Shown in pieces: positions 1-11,936 of a stretch of DNA of 64,000 nt. Source of the DNA: Halictus rubicundus. Lineage: Eukaryota; Arthropoda; Insecta; Hymenoptera; Halictidae. Under the pieces are notes generated by a model that was given only the letters and a program-made list of their open reading frames with translations, had not been told where the DNA came from and did not search any database. Position numbers and translations under genes: made by a program. Numbering within the stretch: the first letter of the stretch is position 1; every line of letters starts with the position of its first letter. Location: the NCBI RefSeq assembly GCF_050948215.1, contig NW_027488884.1, forward strand, positions 1 to 64,000, read 5' to 3'.

Positions 1-264
1 TAGGATAGATGATATTATAGGATAGAGGACAGGATAGGATAGAGGATAGGATAGCATAGAGGATAGGATAGGATAGAGGATAGGATAGGAGAGAAGGATA
101 GGATAGGATAGAGGATAGGATAGGATAGAGGATAGGATAGGATAGGATAGAGGATAGGATAGGATAGAGGAAAGGGTAGGATATAGGATAGGATCGGGGA
201 TTGGACAGGATAGAGGATTGGATAGGATAGAGGACAGGAGACGATAGAGGATAGGATAGGATAG

Positions 265-2973
265 AGGATAGGATAGAATAGAGGATAGGATAGGATAGAG
301 GATAGGATAGGATAGAGGATAGGATAGGATAGAGGATAGGATAGGGTAGAGGATAGGATAGGATAGAGGATACGATATTATAGAGGATATGATAGGATAG
401 AGGATAGGATAGGATAGACGATAGGAGAGGATAGAGGATAGGATAGCATACAGGATAGGATAGACGATAGGATAGAGGATTGGATAGGATACAGGATAGG
501 AGACGATAGAAGATAGGATAGGATAGAGGATAGGATAGGGGATTGGATAGGATAGAGGATAGGATAGGATAGAGGATGGGATAGGATAGAGGATAGGATA
601 GGATAGAGGATAGGATAGGGTAGAGGATAGGATAGGATAGAGGATACGATATTATAGAGGATGCAATACGGTAGAGGATAGGATAGGGGATTCTATAGGA
701 TAGAGGATAGGATAGGGTAGAGGATAGGATAGGGGATTGGGTAGGATAGAGGACAGGAGACGATAGAGGATAGGATAGGATAGAGGATAGGATAGGATAG
801 AGGATAGGATAGGGTAGAGGATAGGATAGGATAGAGGATACGATATTATAGAGGATAGGATAGGATAGAGGATAGGATAGGATAGAGGATAGGATAGAGT
901 AGAGGATAGGATATGATAGAGGACAGGAAAGGATAGAGTATAGGATAGGGTAGAGGATAGGATAGGATAGAGGATTCAATACGGTAGAGGATAGGATAGG
1001 GGATTATATAGGATAGAGGATAGGATAGGTTAGATGATACGAAATTATAGAGGATAGGATAGGATAGAGGACAGGATCGTATAGAGGATAGGATAGGGGA
1101 TTGGACAGAATAGAGGATAGGATAGGATATAGGATAGGATAGGATAGGATAGGATAGAGGATAGGATAGGATAGAGGACAGGACAGAGGATAGGATATAA
1201 TACAGGATATTATAGGATAGAGGATAGGATAGGATTGAGGATAGGACGGGATAGATGATAGGATAGGATAGAGGATAGGATAGGGGATTGGATAGGATAG
1301 AGGATAGGATAGGATAGATGATATTATAGGAAAGAGGATAGGATACGATGGAGGATACGATATTATAGAGAATACGATCTTATAGAGGATAGGATAGGAT
1401 AGAAGATAGGATAGAGGATAGGATAGAGGATTGGACAGGATAGAGGATATTATAGGATAGAGGATAGGATAGGATAGCGGATAGGATAGGATGGAGTAGA
1501 GGATAGGAATGAGGATAGGATAGGATAGAGGATAGGATAGGATAGAGGAAAGGGTAGGATAGAGGATAGGATCGGGAATTGGATAGGATAGGCGATTTGA
1601 TAGGATAGAGGACAGGAGACGATAGAGGATAGGATAGGATAGGATAGAGAATAGGATATTATAGATGATATTATAGGATAGAGGACAGGATAGGATACAG
1701 GATAGGATAGGATAGAGGATACGATAGGTTAGAGGATAGGATAGGATACAGGATAGGATAGCATAGAGGATAGGATAGGATAGAGGATAGGATAGGATAG
1801 AGGATAGGATAGAGGATAGGATAGGATAGAGGATAGGATAGGATAGAGGATAGGATAGGATAGAGGATAGGATAGGATAGAGGATAGGATATGATAGAGG
1901 ATAGGATAGGATAGAGGATAGGATAGGATAGAGGATAGGATAGGAGAGAAGGATAGGATACGATAGAGAATTGGATAGGGGATTGGATAGGATAGGGGAT
2001 TGGATAGGATAGAGGATAGGATAGGAGAGAGGATAGAATGGAGATTAGGATAGGATAGAGGATAGGATAGGGGATTGGATAGGATAGAGGATAGGATAGG
2101 AGAGAGGATAGAATGGAGATTAGGATAGGATAGAGGATAGGATAGGGGATTGGATAGGATAGAGGATAGGAGACGATAGAGGATAGGATAGGATAGAGGA
2201 TAGGATAGGGGATTGGATTGGATAGAGGATAGGATAGGATAGAGGATGGGATAGGATTGGATAGAGGATACGATATTATAGAGGATAGGATAAGATTGAG
2301 GATGGGATCTGATAGAGGATAGGATAGGATAGAGGATAGAATAGGATAGAGTACAGGATAGACAATAGGATAGGGTAGAGGATAGGATAGAGGATAGGAT
2401 TGGATAGAGGATACGATATTATAGAGGATAAGATAGGATAGAGGATAGGATCGGATAGAGGATATGATAGGGGAATGGATAGGATAGAGGATAGGATAGG
2501 ATAGAGGATACGATAGAGGATTGGATAGTATAAAGGAAATGATTTGATAGGTGGACAGGAGACGATAGAGGATAGGATAGGATAGAGGATAGGATAGGTT
2601 AGCGGATAGGATAGGATAGAGAATACGACAGGATAGCTGATATTATAGGATAGAGGATAGGATAGGAAAGAGGATAGGATAGGATAGATGATATTATAGG
2701 ATAGACGACAGGATAGGATAGAGGATAGGATAGCATAGAGGATAGGATAGGATAGAGGATAGGATAGGAGAGAAGGATAGGATAGGATAGAGGATAGGAT
2801 AGGATAGAGGATAGGATAGGATAGGATAGAGGATAGGATAGGATAGAGGAAAAGGGTAATATATAGGATAGGATCGGGGATTGGATAGGATAGAGGAAAG
2901 GGTAATATATAGGATAGGATCGGGGATTGGATAGGATAGAGGACAGGAGACGATAGAGGATAGGATAGGATAG
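265..2973 (+). repeat. Domain I higher-order repeat, 2,709-bp form, copy 1
   Basis: Marker variants here recur exactly 2,709 bp downstream. TTCAATACGG at 975 matches 3,684, the C of GATATAATAC at 1,203 matches 3,912, GATAGAATAG near 272 matches 2,981, and TCGGATAGAG at 2,451 matches 5,160. A constant offset over about 2.2 kb means essentially no net indel between the copies despite a slippage-prone motif. A shorter stretch at the window start (marker GATATTATAG at 11 versus 2,690) matches at 2,679 instead. About 30 bp was therefore gained or lost near 2,850-2,930, where a unit containing AAAGGGTAATAT is doubled. Confidence 0.85.
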
Positions 2974-5171
2974 AGGATAGGATAGAATAGAGGATAGGAT
3001 AGGATAGAGGATAGGATAGGATAGAGGATAGGATAGGATAGAGGATAGGATAGGGTAGAGGATAGGATAGGATAGAGGATACGATATTATAGAGGATATG
3101 ATAGGATAGAGGATAGGATAGGATAGACGATAGGAGAGGATAGAGGATAGGATAGCATACAGGATAGGATAGAGGATAGGATAGAGGATTGGATAGGATA
3201 CAGGATAGGAGACGATAGAGGATAGGATAGGATAGAGGATAGGATAGGGGATTGGATAGGATAGAGGATAGGATAGGATAGAGGATGGGATAGGATAGAG
3301 GATAGGATAGGATAGAGGATAGGATAGGGTAGAGGATAGGATAGGATAGAGGATACGATATTATAGAGGATGCAATACGGTAGAGGATAGGATAGGGGAT
3401 TCTATAGGATAGAGGATAGGATAGGGTAGAGGATAGGATAGGGGATTGGGTAGGATAGAGGACAGGAGACGATAGAGGATAGGATAGGATAGAGGATAGG
3501 ATAGGATAGAGGATAGGATAGGGTAGAGGATAGGATAGGATAGAGGATACGATATTATAGAGGATAGGATAGGATAGAGGATAGGATAGGATAGAGGATA
3601 GGATAGAGTAGAGGATAGGATACGATAGAGGACAGGAAAGGATAGAGTATAGGATAGGGTAGAGGATAGGATAGGATAGAGGATTCAATACGGTAGAGGA
3701 TAGGATAGGGGATTATATAGGATAGAGGATAGGATAGGTTAGATGATACGAAATTATAGAGGATAGGATAGGATAGAGGACAGGATCGTATAGAGGATAG
3801 GATAGGGGATTGGACAGAATAGAGGATAGGATAGGATATAGGATAGGATAGGATAGGATAGGATAGAGGATAGGATAGGATAGAGGACAGGACAGAGGAT
3901 AGGATATAATACAGGATATTATAGGATAGAGGATAGGATAGGATTGAGGATAGGACGGGATAGATGATAGGATAGGATAGAGGATAGGATAGGGGATTGG
4001 ATAGGATAGAGGATAGGATAGGATAGATGATATTATAGGAAAGAGGATAGGATACGATGGAGGATACGATATTATAGAGAATACGATCTTATAGAGGATA
4101 GGATAGGATAGAAGATAGGATAGAGGATAGGATAGAGGATTGGACAGGATAGAGGATATTATAGGATAGAGGATAGGATAGGATAGCGGATAGGATAGGA
4201 TGGAGTAGAGGATAGGAATGAGGATAGGATAGGATAGAGGATAGGATAGGATAGAGGAAAGGGTAGGATAGAGGATAGGATCGGGAATTGGATAGGATAG
4301 GCGATTTGATAGGATAGAGGACAGGAGACGATAGAGGATAGGATAGGATAGGATAGAGAATAGGATATTATAGATGATATTATAGGATAGAGGACAGGAT
4401 AGGATACAGGATAGGATAGGATAGAGGATACGATAGGATAGAGGATAGGATAGGATACAGGATAGGATAGCATAGAGGATAGGATAGGATAGAGGATAGG
4501 ATAGGATAGAGGATAGGATAGAGGATAGGATAGGATAGAGGATAGGATAGGATAGAGGATAGGATAGGATAGAGGATAGGATAGGATAGAGGATAGGATA
4601 TGATAGAGGATAGGATAGGATAGAGGATAGGATAGGATAGAGGATAGGATAGGAGAGAAGGATAGGATACGATAGAGAATTGGATAGGGGATTGGATAGG
4701 ATAGGGGATTGGATAGGATAGAGGATAGGATAGGAGAGAGGATAGAATGGAGATTAGGATAGGATAGAGGATAGGATAGGGGATTGGATAGGATAGAGGA
4801 TAGGATAGGAGAGAGGATAGAATGGAGATTAGGATAGGATAGAGGATAGGATAGGGGATTGGATAGGATAGAGGATAGGAGACGATAGAGGATAGGATAG
4901 GATAGAGGATAGGATAGGGGATTGGATTGGATAGAGGATAGGATAGGATAGAGGATGGGATAGGATTGGATAGAGGATACGATATTATAGAGGATAGGAT
5001 AAGATTGAGGATGGGATCTGATAGAGGATAGGATAGGATAGAGGATAGAATAGGATAGAGTACAGGATAGAGAATAGGATAGGGTAGAGGATAGGATAGA
5101 GGATAGGATTGGATAGAGGATACGATATTATAGAGGATAAGATAGGATAGAGGATAGGATCGGATAGAGGA
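2974..5171 (+). repeat. Domain I higher-order repeat, 2,709-bp form, copy 2 (truncated)
   Basis: This is the downstream partner of the 265-2,462 segment at a constant 2,709-bp offset. Colinearity stops just after TCGGATAGAG at 5,160. Copy 1 continues there with GATATGATAGGGGAATGG, while copy 2 jumps directly back to the sequence that precedes the TTCAATACGG marker. That internal deletion creates the 1,602-bp form of the unit. Confidence 0.83.
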
Positions 5172-5285
5172 TAGGATAGAGGATAGGATAGGATAGAGGA
5201 TAGGATAGAGTAGAGGATAGGATATGATAGAGGACAGGAAAGGATAGAGTATAGGATAGGGTAGAGGATAGGATAGGATAGAGGA
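3684..5285 (+). repeat. Domain I 1,602-bp higher-order unit
   Basis: The TTCAATACGG marker at 3,684 recurs at 5,286, and the GGATAGGAATGAGG region repeats at the same 1,602-bp spacing (4,211 and 5,813). The same 1,602-bp spacing occurs again at 12,666 and 14,268, because this unit lies inside a longer duplicated segment. It is the 2,709-bp unit minus about 1.1 kb. Confidence 0.85.
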
Positions 5286-7860
5286 TTCAATACGGTAGAG
5301 GATAGGATAGGGGATTATATAGGATAGAGGATAGGATAGGTTAGATGATACGAAATTATAGAGGATAGGATAGGATAGAGGACAGGATCGTATAGAGGAT
5401 AGGATAGGGGATTGGACAGAATAGAGGATAGGATAGGATATAGGATAGGACAGGATAGGATAGGATAGAGGATAGGATAGGATAGAGGACAGGACAGAGG
5501 ATAGGATATAATACAGGATATTATAGGATAGAGGATAGGATAGGATTGAGGATAGGACGGGATAGATGATAGGATAGGATAGAGGATAGGATAGGGGATT
5601 GGATAGGATAGAGGATAGGATAGGATAGATGATATTATAGGAAAGAGGATAGGATACGATGGAGGATACGATATTATAGAGAATACGATCTTATAGAGGA
5701 TAGGATAGGATAGAAGATAGGATAGAGGATAGGATAGAGGATTGGACAGGATAGAGGATATTATAGGATAGAGGATAGGATAGGATAGCGGATAGGATAG
5801 GATGGAGTAGAGGATAGGAATGAGGATAGGATAGGATAGAGGATAGGATAGGATAGAGGAAAGGGTAGGATAGAGGATAGGATCGGGAATTGGATAGGAT
5901 AGGCGATTTGATAGGATAGAGGACAGGAGACGATAGAGGATAGGATAGGATAGGATAGAGAATAGGATATTATAGATGATATTATAGGATAGAGGACAGG
6001 ATAGGATACAGGATAGGATAGGATAGAGGATACGATAGGATAGAGGATAGGATAGGATACAGGATAGGATAGCATAGAGGATAGGATAGGATAGAGGATA
6101 GGATAGGATAGAGGATAGGATAGAGGATAGGATAGGATAGAGGATAGGATAGGATAGAGGATAGGATAGGATAGAGGATAGGATAGGATAGAGGATAGGA
6201 TAGGATAGAGGATAGGATATGATAGAGGATAGGATAGGATAGAGGATAGGATAGGATAGAGGATAGGATAGGAGAGAAGGATAGGATACGATAGAGAATT
6301 GGATAGGGGATTGGATAGGATAGGGGATTGGATAGGATAGAGGATAGGATAGGAGAGAGGATAGAATGGAGATTAGGATAGGATAGAGGATAGGATAGGG
6401 GATTGGATAGGATAGAGGATAGGATAGGAGAGAGGATAGAATGGAGATTAGGATAGGATAGAGGATAGGATAGGGGATTGGATAGGATAGAGGATAGGAG
6501 ACGATAGAGGATAGGATAGGATAGAGGATAGGATAGGGGATTGGATTGGATAGAGGATAGGATAGGATAGAGGATGGGATAGGATTGGATACAGGATACG
6601 ATATTATAGAGGATAGGATAAGATTGAGGATGGGATCTGATAGAGGATAGGATAGGATAGAGGATAGAATAGGATAGAGTACAGGATAGAGAATAGGATA
6701 GGGTAGAGGATAGGATAGAGGATAGGATTGGATAGAGGATACGATATTATAGAGGATAAGATAGGATAGAGGATAGGATCGGATAGAGGATATGATAGGG
6801 GAATGGATAGGATAGAGGATAGGATAGGATAGAGGATACGATAGAGGATTGGATAGTATAAAGGAAATGATTTGATAGGTGGACAGGAGACGATAGAGGA
6901 TAGGATAGGATAGAGGATAGGATAGGTTAGCGGATAGGATAGGATAGAGAATACGACAGGATAGCTGATATTATAGGATAGAGGATAGGATAGGAAAGAG
7001 GATAGGATAGGATAGATGATATTATAGGATAGAGGACAGGATAGGATAGAGGATAGGATAGCCTAGAGGATAGGATAGGATAGAGGATAGGATAGGAGAG
7101 AAGGATAGGATAGGATAGGATAGGATAGAGGATAGGATAGGATAGAGGACAGGACAGAGGATAGGATATAATACAGGATATTATAGGATAGAGGATAGGA
7201 TAGGATTGAGGATAGGACGGGATAGATGATAGGATAGGATAGAGGATAGGATAGGGGATTGGATGGGATAGAGGATAGGATAGGATAGATGATATTATAG
7301 GAAAGAGGATAGGATACGATGGAGGATACGATATTATAGAGAATACGATCTTATAGAGGATAGGATAGGATAGAAGATAGGATAGAGGATAGGATAGAGG
7401 ATTGGACAGGATAGAGGATATTATAGGATAGAGGATAGGATAGGATAGCGGATAGGATAGAATGGAGTAGAGGATAGGAATGAGGATAGGATAGGATAGA
7501 GGATAGGATAGGATAGAGGAAAGGGTAGGATAGAGGATAGGATCGGGAATTGGATAGGATAGGCGATTTGATAGGATAGAGGACAGGAGACGATAGAGGA
7601 TAGGATAGGATAGGATAGAGAATAGGATATTATAGATGATATTATTGGATAGAGGACAGGATAGGATACAGGATAGGATAGGATAGAGGATACAATAGGA
7701 TAGAGGATAGGATAGGATACAGGATAGGATAGCATAGAGGATAGGATAGGATAGAGGATAGGATAGGATAGAGGATAGGATAGAGTAGAGGATAGGATAT
7801 GATAGAGGACAGGAAAGGATAGAGTATAGGATAGGGTAGAGGATAGGATAGGATAGAGGA
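5286..7860 (+). repeat. Domain I 2,575-bp tandem unit, copy 1
   Basis: TTCAATACGG at 5,286 and 7,861, and GGATAGGAATGAGG at 5,813 and 8,388, are 2,575 bp apart. The unit is composite. It carries two copies of the GGATAGGAATGAGG region (5,813 and 7,473, 1,660 bp apart) but only one TTCAATACGG marker, because it jumps near 7,140 from a downstream part of the unit into the sequence just before GGATAGGAATGAGG. A distinctive AGCCTAGAGG variant sits near 7,070. Confidence 0.85.
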
Positions 7861-10365
7861 TTCAATACGGTAGAGGATAGGATAGGGGATTATATAGGAT
7901 AGAGGATAGGATAGGTTAGATGATACGAAATTATAGAGGATAGGATAGGATAGAGGACAGGATCGTATAGAGGATAGGATAGGGGATTGGACAGAATAGA
8001 GGATAGGATAGGATATAGGATAGGATAGGATAGGATAGGATAGAGGATAGGATAGGATAGAGGACAGGACAGAGGATAGGATATAATACAGGATATTATA
8101 GGATAGAGGATAGGATAGGATTGAGGATAGGACGGGATAGATGATAGGATAGGATAGAGGATAGGATAGGGGATTGGATAGGATAGAGGATAGGATAGGA
8201 TAGATGATATTATAGGAAAGAGGATAGGATACGATGGAGGATACGATATTATAGAGAATACGATCTTATAGAGGATAGGATAGGATAGAAGATAGGATAG
8301 AGGATAGGATAGAGGATTGGACAGGATAGAGGATATTATAGGATAGAGGATAGGATAGGATAGCGGATAGGATAGGATGGAGTAGAGGATAGGAATGAGG
8401 ATAGGATAGGATAGAGGATAGGATAGGATAGAGGAAAGGGTAGGATAGAGGATAGGATCGGGAATTGGATAGGATAGGCGATTTGATAGGATAGAGGACA
8501 GGAGACGATAGAGGATAGGATAGGATAGGATAGAGAATAGGATATTATAGATGATATTATAGGATAGAGGACAGGATAGGATACAGGATAGGATAGGATA
8601 GAGGATACGATAGGATAGAGGATAGGATAGGATACAGGATAGGATAGCATAGAGGATAGGATAGGATAGAGGATAGGATAGGATAGAGGATAGGATAGAG
8701 GATAGGATAGGATAGAGGATAGGATAGGATAGAGGATAGGATAGGATAGAGGATAGGATAGGATAGAGGATAGGATAGGATAGAGGATAGGATATGATAG
8801 AGGATAGGATAGGATAGAGGATAGGATAGGATAGAGGATAGGATAGGAGAGAAGGATAGGATACGATAGAGAATTGGATAGGGGATTGGATAGGATAGGG
8901 GATTGGATAGGATAGAGGATAGGATAGGAGAGAGGATAGAATGGAGATTAGGATAGGATAGAGGATAGGATAGGGGATTGGATAGGATAGAGGATAGGAT
9001 AGGAGAGAGGATAGAATGGAGATTAGGATAGGATAGAGGATAGGATAGGGGATTGGATAGGATAGAGGATAGGAGACGATAGAGGATAGGATAGGATAGA
9101 GGATAGGATAGGGGATTGGATTGGATAGAGGATAGGATAGGATAGAGGATGGGATAGGATTGGATACAGGATACGATATTATAGAGGATAGGATAAGATT
9201 GAGGATGGGATCTGATAGAGGATAGGATAGGATAGAGGATAGAATAGGATAGAGTACAGGATAGAGAATAGGATAGGGTAGAGGATAGGATAGAGGATAG
9301 GATTGGATAGAGGATACGATATTATAGAGGATAAGATAGGATAGAGGATAGGATCGGATAGAGGATATGATAGGGGAATGGATAGGATAGAGGATAGGAT
9401 AGGATAGAGGATACGATAGAGGATTGGATAGTATAAAGGAAATGATTTGATAGGTGGACAGGAGACGATAGAGGATAGGATAGGATAGAGGATAGGATAG
9501 GTTAGCGGATAGGATAGGATAGAGAATACGACAGGATAGCTGATATTATAGGATAGAGGATAGGATAGGAAAGAGGATAGGATAGGATAGATGATATTAT
9601 AGGATAGAGGACAGGATAGGATAGAGGATAGGATAGCCTAGAGGATAGGATAGGATAGAGGATAGGATAGGAGAGAAGGATAGGATAGGATAGGATAGGA
9701 TAGAGGATAGGATAGGATAGAGGACAGGACAGAGGATAGGATATAATACAGGATATTATAGGATAGAGGATAGGATAGGATTGAGGATAGGACGGGATAG
9801 ATGATAGGATAGGATAGAGGATAGGATAGGGGATTGGATGGGATAGAGGATAGGATAGGATAGATGATATTATAGGAAAGAGGATAGGATACGATGGAGG
9901 ATACGATATTATAGAGAATACGATCTTATAGAGGATAGGATAGGATAGAAGATAGGATAGAGGATAGGATAGAGGATTGGACAGGATAGAGGATATTATA
10001 GGATAGAGGATAGGATAGGATAGCGGATAGGATAGAATGGAGTAGAGGATAGGAATGAGGATAGGATAGGATAGAGGATAGGATAGGATAGAGGAAAGGG
10101 TAGGATAGAGGATAGGATCGGGAATTGGATAGGATAGGCGATTTGATAGGATAGAGGACAGGAGACGATAGAGGATAGGATAGGATAGGATAGAGAATAG
10201 GATATTATAGATGATATTATTGGATAGAGGACAGGATAGGATACAGGATAGGATAGGATAGAGGATACAATAGGATAGAGGATAGGATAGGATACAGGAT
10301 AGGATAGCATAGAGGATAGGATAGGATAGAGGATAGGATAGGATAGAGGATAGGATAGAGGATAG
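7861..10365 (+). repeat. Domain I 2,575-bp tandem unit, copy 2
   Basis: This copy is colinear with 5,286-7,790 at a 2,575-bp offset, including the internal rearrangement junction and the AGCCTAGAGG variant near 9,645. Sharing the junction shows the rearrangement happened before the tandem duplication. Near 10,366 the copy departs: copy 1 continues into AGAGTAGAGG, while this copy continues as the ordinary unit does after GGATAGGAATGAGG. Confidence 0.85.
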
Positions 10366-10639
10366 GATAGGATAGAGGATAGGATAGGATAGAGGATAGG
10401 ATAGGATAGAGGATAGGATAGGATAGAGGATAGGATATGATAGAGGATAGGATAGGATAGAGGATAGGATAGGATAGAGGATAGGATAGGAGAGAAGGAT
10501 AGGATACGATAGAGAATTGGATAGGGGATTGGATAGGATAGGGGATTGGATAGGATAGAGGATAGGATAGGAGAGAGGATAGAATGGAGATTAGGATAGG
10601 ATAGAGGATAGGATAGGGGATTGGATAGGATAGAGGATA

Positions 10640-11936
10640 GGATAGGATAGAGGATAGGATAGGATAGAGGATAGGATAGGGGAGAAGGATAGGATAGGAT
10701 AGAGGATAGGATAGGATAGAGGATAGGATAGGATGGAGGATAGAATAGGATAGAGGATAGGATAGGATAGGGGATAGGATACGATAGAGGATAGGATAGG
10801 ATAGAGAATATGATATAGGATTGGATAGGATACTATAGAGGATAGGATAGGATAGAATTGAGAATAGGATAGGATAGAGAATAGGATATAGGATTGGATA
10901 GGATACTATAGAGGATAGGATACTATAGAATTGAGAATAGGATAGGATAGATGATATTATAGGATAGAGGACAGGATAGGACAGAGGAAACGATATTATA
11001 GAGGATAGGATCGGATAGAGGATAGGATAGGGGATTGGATAGGATAGAGGATAGGATTCGATAGAGGACAGGATAGGATAAATGGCGGAAAGGATAGGAT
11101 AGAGTATAGAATAGGACAGAGGATAAGATAGGATAGAGGATAGGATAAGTTAGAGGATAGGATAGGATAGAGGATAGGATATAGGATTGGATAGGATAGA
11201 GGATACGATAGGATAGAGGATAGGATAGAGAATAGGATAGGATTGAGAATACGATAGGGGATTGGATCGGATACAGGATAGGATACGGTAGAGGATAGGA
11301 TAGGATAGGATAGAGAATAGGATAGGATAGATGATATTATAGGATAGAGGACAGGATAGGATAGAGGATAGGATAGCATAGAGGATAGGATAGGATAGAG
11401 GATAGGATAGGAGAGAAGGATAGGATAGGATAGAGGATAGGATAGGATAGAGGATAGGATAGGATAGAGGATAGGATAGGATAGGATAGAGGATAGGATA
11501 GGATAGAGGAAAGGGTAGGATAGAGGATAGGAGCGGGGATTGGATAGGATAGGGGATTGGATAGGATAGAGGACAGGAGACGATAGAGGATAGGATAGGA
11601 TAGAGGATAGGAGCGGGGATTGGATAGGATAGGGGATTGGATAGGATAGAGGACAGGAGACGATAGAGGATAGGATAGGATATGATGTCGGAAAGGATAG
11701 GATAGAGTATAGAATAGGACAGAGGATAAGATAGGATAGAGGATAGGATAAGTTAGAGGATAGGATAGGATAGAGGATAGGATAGGATAGAGGATAGGAT
11801 AGGATAGAGGATAGGATAGGATAGAGGATAGGATAGGATAGAGGATAGGATAGGATAGAGGATAGGATAGGATAGAGGATAGGATAGGATAGATGATAGG
11901 ATAGGATAGAGGATAGGACAGGATAGAGGATAGGAT
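10640..11936 (+). repeat. Satellite domain II, first segment
   Basis: Markers change here from the domain I set to the domain II set: GGCGGAAAGG near 11,083, GTCGGAAAGG near 11,693, GATAAGTTAGAGG near 11,150 and 11,750, and GGATTGGATCGGATAC near 11,260. The left junction is near 10,640-10,690 after a single AATGGAGATTAGG marker. The right end is a near-pure consensus tract (11,761-11,900) before domain I resumes. A local repeat of GAGCGGGGATTGG is seen near 11,530 and 11,610. Confidence 0.75.

Larger units (their letters stand above)
2955..6490 (+). repeat. Long segmental duplication, 8,982-bp offset, left copy
   Basis: This segment of about 3.5 kb is repeated at 11,937-15,472. Markers at 2,981/11,963, 3,684/12,666, 4,211/13,193, 5,286/14,268 and 6,361/15,343 all give exactly 8,982 bp. 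It spans parts of several domain I higher-order units, including a complete 1,602-bp unit, so a multi-unit block was copied as one piece. Confidence 0.85.
1..10640 (+). repeat. Satellite domain I, first segment
   Basis: This stretch is defined by markers that recur together in fixed order. TTCAATACGG is at 975, 3,684, 5,286 and 7,861. GGATAGGAATGAGG is near 1,504, 4,211, 5,813, 7,473, 8,388 and 10,048. AATGGAGATTAGG usually occurs in pairs, for example near 2,038, 4,747, 6,366 and 8,941. GATGGGATCTGATAG follows them, for example near 5,010. The markers show a higher-order repeat with several length forms made by internal deletion or duplication of one parent unit. There is no gene content. 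Confidence 0.85.

Noticed and set aside
2276..3688. 470-codon minus-strand frame whose start recurs at 5,290, 7,865, 12,670 and 14,272.
   Set aside because: The shared start is a TTG in the TTCAATACGG marker variant. The recurrence reflects higher-order repeat copies, not a gene family, and the frames end at different points set by variant units.
4159..4473. Identical 104-codon frames at 4,159, 5,761, 8,336, 13,141 and 14,743, with close variants at 7,421 and 9,996.
   Set aside because: This looks like a conserved small protein family but is a copied satellite segment. A further copy near 1,450-1,764 is broken by a substitution, and the offsets equal those of the surrounding non-coding repeat.
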